Source of the DNA: Chlamydiia bacterium
GTDB taxonomy: Bacteria; Chlamydiota; Chlamydiia; Chlamydiales; Simkaniaceae
Assembly: GCA_020440405.1 (NCBI GenBank)
Contig: JAGROF010000013.1
Coordinates: 1 to 6,124 of the forward strand
Length of the DNA stretch: 6,124 nucleotides
Direction: 5' to 3'
Of the stretch, positions 1 through 6,031 are shown piece after piece. The stretch's first letter is position 1; the number at the start of each line of letters is the position of its first letter. The position numbers and the translations under genes are program-made. Below the pieces are notes generated by a model. The model saw nothing but the letters and a program-made list of their open reading frames with translations, was not told where the DNA came from and ran no database searches.

Positions 1-887
1 AAATCTTGAAGCTCAATCTTGAAAAAGGTCCTCGAGAAAAGCTTTTTTCTCGCCTCTATGTCCTAGGATTTATCGAAAGCATCTGCTTGGGACTCTTTGT
101 GGGAAAGCTTCTCGATATCCACCAAGGAGCGTGGCAGATTCTCTTTGCCCTTTCAGCGATTCTTTCTCTTTCAAGCACCTTCATTCAAATGCGCATCCCC
201 CTTCCAGCCCACCTCAAACAAGACGACAATATCCTCCCCATTTCGACTAACCGGATTTTGCAGCCGATTAAAGATACCATCCACCTCATGCGTACGCGCC
301 CAGATTTTGCCCGATTTCAATGGGGCTTTATGCTCGGAGGGTTTGCCCTTATGTTCATGACCCCTGCTATCCATATCTACTATGCAGATACTTTGAACAT
401 GTCTCACGACCAGCTCGCGATTGCCCGCTATATCTGGATGGGAATCGGAGTGGTTGCCACCTCTTTCCTATGGAGACGCGGGATGGGGCGTTTTTCTGTG
501 AATCATTTGACAGCGGCTATTATCTTTGGGTTTAGCCTTTTCCCTCTTGCCCTTCTCTGCGCTATTTTTAATCTTTTCTGGGTGAATATCGCGTTTCTTT
601 TTTATGGAGTTGCCCAGGCTGGAAGCCATCTCATCTGGCATCTTTCTGGCACTCTATTTGCCATTAAAGAAGATAGCTCGAAGTTTTCAAGCGTCAACAT
701 TTTAATGGTCGGGCTCCGCGGACTTCTCGCCCCTGTTCTAGGGGGAATTTGCTGTAGCTTTTGGTCTCCCCTCACGATTCTTGGAGTGGGGATTGCGATT
801 GGACTTGTGGGTGCGCTCTATATGCTACGCCCGGCTCCAGAAGTGTCAACTCCCCCGTCTCCCCATTTAATGCGTACCGACAATTAA
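1..887 (+). CDS. Major Facilitator Superfamily transporter, C-terminal part (5' end outside window)
   Basis: Partial integral inner-membrane protein, probably an MFS secondary transporter; the substrate cannot be told. The frame is open to the left edge, and the first possible start (TTG at 6) has no Shine-Dalgarno, so I take the gene as cut by the window. Counting from that TTG, hydrophobic segments lie at about residues 17-37, 43-62, 101-124, 140-157, 167-189, 192-211, 228-251 and 254-274. The long charged loop at about 63-100 fits the central cytoplasmic loop between helices 6 and 7 of a 12-helix MFS protein, so the visible part would be helices 5-12 and some 130-150 residues are missing. 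Helix 10 carries two histidines (GSHLIWHLSG). The tail after residue 275 is Pro/Ser-rich and not membrane-like. It converges on the carboxypeptidase gene, overlapping it by 116 nt. Fold confidence is good, specificity unknown; a non-MFS polytopic protein is less likely. Confidence 0.8.
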   Translation, partial: ILKLNLEKGPREKLFSRLYVLGFIESICLGLFVGKLLDIHQGAWQILFALSAILSLSSTFIQMRIPLPAHLKQDDNILPISTNRILQPIKDTIHLMRTRPDFARFQWGFMLGGFALMFMTPAIHIYYADTLNMSHDQLAIARYIWMGIGVVATSFLWRRGMGRFSVNHLTAAIIFGFSLFPLALLCAIFNLFWVNIAFLFYGVAQAGSHLIWHLSGTLFAIKEDSSKFSSVNILMVGLRGLLAPVLGGICCSFWSPLTILGVGIAIGLVGALYMLRPAPEVSTPPSPHLMRTDN

Positions 888-1704
888 GGGGAAGGGTTAC
901 TTGATTTTCAATGTGTCCTGAAGGAAATCCAAAAACCACTGGGTAGTGGGCATTGGAGAAGTAATCCCGACATACCTGTTCGGCGGTCCACCCTTCTTCT
1001 CCCACCTCACAGGAATCCCACGAGGCTAAAATGAGCCCTGCTAAGTCATCAAGCATTCGTGCTTGCTTGAGTTGATTGAGCATCCGATCCAAGCGGTAAA
1101 CCTTTTCCCCAACATCTTCCAAAATCAAAAGCTTTCCTTTTGTTTCAAGCTGCCACTCAGTTCCCACATGAGCACTGATCAAGGCCAGGTTTCCCCCCAC
1201 AAGCACCCCTTCTCCTCGTCCCCCTACAATCGTTTGAAACGGGAAAGCGTTTTCATAGGTCCCTACTTTTCCTTGCTGAATAATCTCCCACACATCGAGC
1301 GCATCAGAGGCCCAAGACGCCACAGGGCCTAAAAACGTCACAAGCCCCGTCTTTTGGAGGAGCGCTGTATGGAGCGCTGTAATATCGCTCATCCCAATAA
1401 AAATTTTGGGATGCTCCCGGATATACTCATAATCTAAAAGATCTAAAATTCGCCCTGAACCATATCCTCCTCGAATACACCAAACCGCCTTCACCTCTGG
1501 GTCCTTCCACGCCTCCATAAACGCATCGGCGCGCTGCTGGTCTGTTCCTGCAAAGTACGCAAAACGCTCCTCTAAATTCGAAGGCATTCTGACGCGAAAC
1601 CCCCTCTCCCTTAAAACCTCGGCGGTTTCTTCAAACCCCTCACACCATGAGGCAGGGGCAACAAGTGCAATGGTATCTCCAATTTCTAGCGGCTCGGGTT
1701 GCAT
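772..1704 (-). CDS. LD-carboxypeptidase, peptidase family S66 (LdcA/MccF-like)
   Basis: Serine peptidase expected to remove the terminal D-Ala from L,D-linked murein tetrapeptides in the cytoplasm, a peptidoglycan recycling step; there is no signal peptide. At 310 residues it has the usual family length. Visible motifs: the N-terminal strand GDTIALVAPAS (9-19); the RGGYGSGRIL turn (78-87); the nucleophile elbow IGMSD with Ser106 (also the number of the E. coli LdcA nucleophile); ILEDVGEKVYRLDRML (194-209) holding the likely catalytic Glu196; and PSGHIENQ with His264. The 68-residue Glu-His spacing matches other S66 enzymes as I recall them. The start is set by AGGAGG six bases upstream of ATG. 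It overlaps the amidase gene by 19 nt, supporting a joint role in murein turnover. The last ~20 residues exceed the normal family end and lie antisense to the transporter gene. A microcin-C-type (MccF) self-immunity peptidase is the main alternative; the murein neighbour favours LdcA. Confidence 0.93.
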   Translation of the reverse strand: MQPEPLEIGDTIALVAPASWCEGFEETAEVLRERGFRVRMPSNLEERFAYFAGTDQQRADAFMEAWKDPEVKAVWCIRGGYGSGRILDLLDYEYIREHPKIFIGMSDITALHTALLQKTGLVTFLGPVASWASDALDVWEIIQQGKVGTYENAFPFQTIVGGRGEGVLVGGNLALISAHVGTEWQLETKGKLLILEDVGEKVYRLDRMLNQLKQARMLDDLAGLILASWDSCEVGEEGWTAEQVCRDYFSNAHYPVVFGFPSGHIENQVTLPLNCRYALNGETGELTLLEPGVAYRAHPQVQSQSPLQES

Positions 1705-2840
1705 GGCTCACCTCCTAAATATGTCATGAGTGCTTCATAATATGCCTGGGCAACTTCAAAAACCCTCTGAGGACATGGCATTCCTTCCACCACCCCATCG
1801 GCTTGAGAAAGTTTTAAGAGTTCCTCTTGATGATTTTGAACAAGTGTTTCCCCATAACAGACCGGCCCATGAATCAGTCGGGTTAAACACAAATTGCGAC
1901 AATAGATCCCCTTTCCACTCTTCAAACTATTAGCAAGGGAAGCATTAAACGGGAAAACCTCCAAGTGTTTAGAAAACTCCCCAATCAAATGCTCAGCAAG
2001 TTGCGAAGATTGTTCCAAATCTTGTGTGCAAATCAAACGGAGAAAATGGTAACGATCTTCAGCTGCCTCAAGTTCTTTATCGCAAAAGGCTCCAGGGATA
2101 AACACAAGATTGAAATTCTTTGGCTTCTCATCATCCACTGCATTGTAATGAACCACAAAGGTCAAATCAGGCTTAAATGCATTGATCATTTCTGCCCGCT
2201 GTCTCAAATCTAACCGATTATAATGCCCCCGAAAAAGCGAAGATAACGAAACCCCTTTCTTCCAAAGCTCAGGATGCTTCTTTAACCAGTCAAAAAAGTT
2301 TTCCGGATACACCCCTTTTCCCTTTTCTGTGCGCGTTAAAAGAACCGTAATCCCCACTTTTTCCAGCTTCTCTTTCAAAAGAAGCGCTGTTAAAAGCGTC
2401 AGCGTCCCCTCATCAAACACGCAGCGTTTTCCCTGGTATTCAAGGTCAATGTACCGCTCTTCAAGCTGTGCCCACTCTCCTCCAAAATGCCCAGGATCAA
2501 TAGCGATTTTCATTTCCTGAAGCGGCTTATGAAATCCTATGCAACTTCCTGGAACTTCCACCCCAAACGCTAAACGGTATTCAGAAACGCCTTCTTTTTT
2601 CGCTTCGGGGGACGCAAAAAGAGCTAAAGCCTCTTCTTCAATAGAAAAATAGTGTTGAATTTCTGGAGAGTACTGAAGAAACTTAGCAATCTTTTCCCTC
2701 ACATACTCTTTGGAAAGCTTCCCTTGAAAGGGAGCAAAATCCTCAAAGTCGATGCCATAGCAAGACGTCGACACAAGAAAAAGAAAAGCCCCTATTGCTT
2801 TTCGAGTGAAATGATAGCCTGCTCTCCATTTAAATCCCAT
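1686..2840 (-). CDS. Secreted N-acetylmuramoyl-L-alanine amidase, Amidase_3 type
   Basis: Zinc amidase that cleaves the bond between N-acetylmuramic acid and L-Ala of the stem peptide, in the periplasm. An N-terminal export signal is visible: basic residues up to Lys14, then the hydrophobic run AIGAFLFLVSTS, then Cys27; cleavage after Gly29 or just before Cys27 is possible, and the lipobox is not canonical. Residues 31-108 are an N-terminal region I do not recognise. The catalytic domain runs from about 109 to 375: KIAIDPGHFGG (zinc ligand His118), FDEGTLTL (Glu144), VLLTRT (167-171), LRQRAEMINAFKPDLTFVVHYNA (His231, given here with its flank at 212-234), and YGETLVQN with Glu331 as the likely catalytic glutamate. 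An insertion at about 172-210 lengthens the protein (384 residues). Ten cysteines are present, many for this family. The start ATG has AAGGAG upstream and overlaps the ileS end by 49 nt; starting later would remove the signal. Confidence 0.92.
   Translation of the reverse strand: MGFKWRAGYHFTRKAIGAFLFLVSTSCYGIDFEDFAPFQGKLSKEYVREKIAKFLQYSPEIQHYFSIEEEALALFASPEAKKEGVSEYRLAFGVEVPGSCIGFHKPLQEMKIAIDPGHFGGEWAQLEERYIDLEYQGKRCVFDEGTLTLLTALLLKEKLEKVGITVLLTRTEKGKGVYPENFFDWLKKHPELWKKGVSLSSLFRGHYNRLDLRQRAEMINAFKPDLTFVVHYNAVDDEKPKNFNLVFIPGAFCDKELEAAEDRYHFLRLICTQDLEQSSQLAEHLIGEFSKHLEVFPFNASLANSLKSGKGIYCRNLCLTRLIHGPVCYGETLVQNHQEELLKLSQADGVVEGMPCPQRVFEVAQAYYEALMTYLGGEPCNPSR
1711..1716 (-). promoter_or_regulatory. 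Strong Shine-Dalgarno of the LD-carboxypeptidase gene
   Basis: On the minus strand the sequence reads AGGAGG, then six bases (TGAGCC), then the ATG ending at 1704. It is a consensus ribosome-binding site lying inside the last codons of the amidase gene. It decides the start of the carboxypeptidase and suggests efficient independent initiation or re-initiation after the amidase stop at 1686-1688. Confidence 0.88.
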
Positions 2841-5800
2841 GTCTCTCCTTCAGTCGCTTCAAAGAGAATCTCCGTTGCCAAAACTTCCCCAACAATGTAG
2901 TCATAATGCTCCTCAAAGCACCTCTGCACATAAGGGGTCGTATCGATAACCATTTTCACCCGGTCCGTCACATCAAATTGCAGGGCGCGACGCTGCGTGT
3001 TGACCTTATTAACGATTTCACGTGCGAGCCCCTCAAGCTTAAGCGCCTCATCCAAGGTTGTATCGAGAGCAATTGTTAGCCCTCCTTCCGTTGCCGCAAT
3101 GGTCCCTTCCTTCACTTTCCGATCCATCAAGACATCTTCTTGCTTAATCGGAAAAGATTCCCCATCTAGGTCCAGGACATATGATCCGCTGTCGAGAGCA
3201 TGAGGCTCTAACGCTAAAATCGCTGCTTGCACCTTTTTCATCAAAGGCCCTGCACGCCGCCCCAATGTTTTAAAGTTTGGCTTGATCGACACATCGACAA
3301 ACCCCTTTTCATCTGCATGATATTCCACAGCCTTGACATTGAGCTCATCTAAAATCAGATGCTCCTGCCCCTGAAGGAGCTCAATCACTTGTGGATCACT
3401 CGAAATTAAGTGGACTTTAGGAAGAGGCTGCCGCACTTTGAGCTTATGTTCTTTGCGCAAGGCATGCCCCATACTCACAGCCACTTGGACTGAAGCCATC
3501 TCCTGTTCTAAGACCTCATCTCGAAGCGTTGCATCATAACTAGGGAAATCACATAAATGGACAGACAAAGGGTCCTTCTTTGCACGCAAATCTTGGTAAA
3601 TCGCTTCACTCATAAACGGAACAAAAGGAGCTGCTACCTTCGAGAGTTCATAGAGAACTGTATAAAGGGTTTGAAACGCCTCATCCCGATCGTCCGTTGC
3701 TTCATCAGCCCAAAAACGGCCCCGGTTCCGACGGATATACCAGTTTGTCAGTTGATCGATAAAATCCACAAAAGGGTCAACCGCTTGGCTGAGTACATAT
3801 CCATCCATTCCCTTTTCAACATCGGCAATCAACTTTTGCAGGTGCGAAAGAATCCACCGGTCAATATCAGCTTTTGGCCGGTTTCCGCTCGGCTTCCACT
3901 TATAAATGTTGGCATAGGTTGCCAAAAAGACATACGCGTTCCATAGAGGAATCAGAAACTGCCTGAGGACAAGCTCAACCCCTCGTTCTGAAAAACGAAG
4001 ATCATCAGCCTGCACAACAGGGCTATGCAACATGTACAGGCGCACTGCGTCAGCCCCATACTGATTGATGACCAACTCAGGGTCGGGATAATTTTTGAGT
4101 CGCTTCGACATCTTGGCCCCATCCTCAGCCAAAATAATCCCATTCACAATGACATTCTTAAACGCTGGCTTGTCAAAAAGAGCCGTCGACAAAATATTCA
4201 AGGTATAAAACCAAGCCCGTGTTTGGTCGAGCCCTTCAGCAATGAAATCTGCAGGAAATGCTTCCATTGTCTCTTTTTCATTTTCAAATGGATAGTGATT
4301 CTGTGCATACGGCATCGACCCCGATTCAAACCAGCAGTCAAACACCTCGCTCACTCGCGAATAAACCTTTCCATTTTCTTCAAATGTCAATGTATCGATG
4401 TGGTGACGGTGGAGATCTTTGATCTTTTTTCCTGTCCGTTTTTCCAGCTCTTCCACACTACTGATTACAATAATATCCCCCTCTGGGCTCCGCCAAATCG
4501 GAATAGGAGTTCCCCAGTAGCGGTTCCGACTAATCGCCCAATCCCGCGCATTTTCTAGCCATTTCCCAAAGCGGCCATGCTTCAAATGTCCAGGGACCCA
4601 GTGGATATGCTCATTGTTTTTCACGATTTTATCTTTAAACAATTCGACCGCCACAAACCAGGTACTCACCGCTTTATAGATCAACGGAGTATCGGAGCGC
4701 CAACAAAAGGGGTAGCTGTGACGAATCGTTCCCTGATGGAACAGACGTCCTTTTTCTTTAATCCTTTTGATGAGTTCCTTATCCGCATCTTTGACATACT
4801 TTCCCTCTAAATCTGGAATCTCTGCCGTAAACCGTCCGTTTTGATCCACAGGACAGACCAACTCAATCCCCGCATTTTTACAGGCAAAAAAGTCAATCTC
4901 TCCAAAAGCTGGAGCAGAGTGGACAATTCCTGTTCCCACATCTTCTCCAATCGACTCTTCTGCAATGACCGTAAAACTATTGGGGCTCGCTTCATGGACA
5001 AAATAATCAAAGATCGGCGTATAACGTTTCCCAACGAGCTTCTTCCCCTTAAAGGTTTCTAAGATTTCGCACCCTTCTTTAAAATAGGTGTCGACCCGCT
5101 CTTTTCCCAAAATGTACTGCTTCCCCTCTTTGCGCACCTTCACATAGTCCAGATGAGGACTTACCATCACCGCTAAGTTCGACGGAAGGGTCCATGGAGT
5201 CGTCGTCCAGACAAGGACCGCCGTTTCAGGGTCATCGATCAAGGGAAACGCCACAGTAATCGAAGGATCATCGACATCTTGATAATTGAGATTTGCTTCA
5301 AAGTTCGAAAGCGGTGTTCCCAGCTGCGCCGAAAACGGCATGACCTTATACCCTTCATAGATGAGTCCCTTCTTCCAAAGCTCTCCAAAGACCCACCAAA
5401 CCGTCTCCATAAAGGTAGGGTCCATCGTCATATAGGTCTGATCGAAATCGACCCAACGCCCCATCCGGTTAACCGTCTTCTTCCATTCTTCAGAATACCG
5501 CATGACAATCCCACGGCACTCTTCATTGAACTTCGCGATCCCAAACTGCTCAATATCGGCCGCTCCTGAAAGCTCCAGCGCTTTTTCAATTTCCATCTCA
5601 ACAGGAAGCCCATGCGTGTCCCATCCAAATCGACGGGGAACAAAATACCCCTTCATCGTCTTATAACGAGGAACAACATCTTTAATCGTTCCTGCAAGCA
5701 AATGCCCATAGTGGGGAAGCCCCGTGGCAAACGGAGGGCCATCATACGTTGCAAAAAGAGATGCCTTCTCGCGTTGCTCAAGAGATTTTTTAAAGACCTT

Positions 5801-5869
5801 TTCCTTTTCCCAAAGCTTTTGGATCCGCTCTTCTCTTTCAGGGAAACTTTCCTTGCGATTCTCAAACAT
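2792..5869 (-). CDS. ileS: Isoleucyl-tRNA synthetase, eukaryote-like type 2 (IleS2)
   Basis: Class Ia synthetase that activates isoleucine with ATP, charges tRNA-Ile and edits mischarged valine, in the cytoplasm. The 1025-residue length fits the type 2 enzymes of Chlamydiae and eukaryotic cytosol. In order: HIGH-type motif HYGH (53-56) in PPFATGLPHYGHLLAG; FGWDTHGLPVE (81-91); CP1 editing domain at about 200-400 with WTTTPWTLPSN (221-231) and GTGIVHSAPAFGEID (312-326); DWAISRNRYWGTPIP (443-457); DCWFESGSMPYAQ (511-523); KMSKR (586-590) followed by LKNYPDP, the type 2 form rather than KMSKSLGN; an anticodon-binding helical domain from about 680; and a C-terminal extension from about 880. All catalytic motifs are intact and the frame is unbroken. 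The start has AAGGA five bases upstream. It is first in the cluster with the amidase and carboxypeptidase and diverges from ssrA. No T-box leader fits in the 162-nt spacer. Confidence 0.98.
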   Translation of the reverse strand: MFENRKESFPEREERIQKLWEKEKVFKKSLEQREKASLFATYDGPPFATGLPHYGHLLAGTIKDVVPRYKTMKGYFVPRRFGWDTHGLPVEMEIEKALELSGAADIEQFGIAKFNEECRGIVMRYSEEWKKTVNRMGRWVDFDQTYMTMDPTFMETVWWVFGELWKKGLIYEGYKVMPFSAQLGTPLSNFEANLNYQDVDDPSITVAFPLIDDPETAVLVWTTTPWTLPSNLAVMVSPHLDYVKVRKEGKQYILGKERVDTYFKEGCEILETFKGKKLVGKRYTPIFDYFVHEASPNSFTVIAEESIGEDVGTGIVHSAPAFGEIDFFACKNAGIELVCPVDQNGRFTAEIPDLEGKYVKDADKELIKRIKEKGRLFHQGTIRHSYPFCWRSDTPLIYKAVSTWFVAVELFKDKIVKNNEHIHWVPGHLKHGRFGKWLENARDWAISRNRYWGTPIPIWRSPEGDIIVISSVEELEKRTGKKIKDLHRHHIDTLTFEENGKVYSRVSEVFDCWFESGSMPYAQNHYPFENEKETMEAFPADFIAEGLDQTRAWFYTLNILSTALFDKPAFKNVIVNGIILAEDGAKMSKRLKNYPDPELVINQYGADAVRLYMLHSPVVQADDLRFSERGVELVLRQFLIPLWNAYVFLATYANIYKWKPSGNRPKADIDRWILSHLQKLIADVEKGMDGYVLSQAVDPFVDFIDQLTNWYIRRNRGRFWADEATDDRDEAFQTLYTVLYELSKVAAPFVPFMSEAIYQDLRAKKDPLSVHLCDFPSYDATLRDEVLEQEMASVQVAVSMGHALRKEHKLKVRQPLPKVHLISSDPQVIELLQGQEHLILDELNVKAVEYHADEKGFVDVSIKPNFKTLGRRAGPLMKKVQAAILALEPHALDSGSYVLDLDGESFPIKQEDVLMDRKVKEGTIAATEGGLTIALDTTLDEALKLEGLAREIVNKVNTQRRALQFDVTDRVKMVIDTTPYVQRCFEEHYDYIVGEVLATEILFEATEGETWDLNGEQAIISLEKQ
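2845..2850 (-). promoter_or_regulatory. Shine-Dalgarno of the amidase gene, inside ileS
   Basis: The minus strand reads AAGGAG, then AGAC, then the ATG ending at 2840. The site is within the final codons of ileS, so ribosomes finishing ileS pass over it 49 nt before their own stop. It supports the chosen amidase start and translational coupling. The four-base spacing is a little short. Confidence 0.72.
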
Positions 5870-5874
5870 ATCTG

Positions 5875-5879
5875 TCCTT
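5875..5879 (-). promoter_or_regulatory. Shine-Dalgarno of ileS
   Basis: The minus strand reads AAGGA, then five bases (CAGAT), then the ATG ending at 5869. The placement is good and sets the ileS start. Confidence 0.75.
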
Positions 5880-5908
5880 ATCTATAAACAAGAGAGTTTA
5901 CGCGCTCC

Positions 5909-5936
5909 TCTATATAATAATCAACACTTGCCTCAA
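5909..5936 (-). promoter_or_regulatory. Candidate sigma70-type promoter of ileS
   Basis: On the minus strand TTGAGG (5936-5931, four of six bases to consensus) is followed after 16 bases by TATAGA (5914-5909, four of six). An overlapping TATATA at 5916-5911 would leave only 14 bases of spacing. The transcript would start near 5902 and have a leader of about 30 nt. The match is moderate in AT-rich DNA, so this is a guess from position as much as from sequence. Confidence 0.35.
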
Positions 5937-5964
5937 TAAAACTAACCTGATATCATCCATATCT

Positions 5965-5998
5965 ACAAAACCCAATCACCTGGCATTTAGGGTTTTGT
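5965..5998. repeat. 9-bp perfect inverted repeat upstream of the ssrA promoter, with a competing third arm
   Basis: ACAAAACCC at 5965-5973 is the exact reverse complement of GGGTTTTGT at 5990-5998, separated by 16 bases. The right arm also matches AAACCC at 6004-6009 (GGGTTT 5990-5995, loop of eight), so two hairpins are mutually exclusive. The right arm runs into the candidate ssrA -35 element. It could be an operator, a transcription terminator remnant without a T-run, or chance in a spacer; no regulator is known from the sequence. Confidence 0.5.
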
Positions 5999-6024
5999 GC
6001 CATAAACCCCAAATATGGTATAAT
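5995..6024 (+). promoter_or_regulatory. Extended -10 promoter of ssrA
   Basis: A perfect TATAAT (6019-6024) is preceded by TGG, giving the extended -10 form TGnTATAAT. Seven bases separate it from the G at 6032 where the tmRNA begins, the usual distance to a start site. The -35 region is poor: TTGTGC at 5995-6000 with an 18-base spacer shares only the TTG. A strong extended -10 with a weak -35 is enough for a sigma70-like polymerase and fits an abundant constitutive RNA. Confidence 0.82.
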
Positions 6025-6031
6025 GATAGAT

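Noticed and set aside
6..8. TTG as a true start of the transporter gene
   Set aside because: The frame stays open to the window edge, no Shine-Dalgarno precedes it, and only about eight of twelve helices follow.
931..949. Minus-strand hairpin CCACT-ACCC-AGTGG followed by TTTTT, resembling an intrinsic terminator
   Set aside because: The stem has only five pairs and the bases encode conserved residues of the carboxypeptidase (PVVFG) before its catalytic His, so termination here would destroy the gene product. More likely a codon coincidence.
772..1704. Microcin-C immunity (MccF) system
   Set aside because: S66 enzymes include MccF, but no microcin biosynthesis or export genes are nearby and the neighbour is a murein amidase, so a recycling LD-carboxypeptidase is the better reading.
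3557..3946. Open frame of 129 codons on the + strand inside ileS
   Set aside because: Antisense to the well-conserved anticodon-binding region; composition rich in Arg, Ile and Cys is typical of a shadow frame.
4025..4558. Open frame of 177 codons on the + strand inside ileS
   Set aside because: It lies antisense to the conserved catalytic part of ileS, has no recognisable domain and no convincing ribosome-binding site, and is explained by codon bias of the opposite strand.
5870..5960. Possible T-box or other riboswitch in the ileS leader
   Set aside because: The spacer is too short for a T-box, no T-box consensus or terminator hairpin is visible, and T-boxes are not expected in this group.
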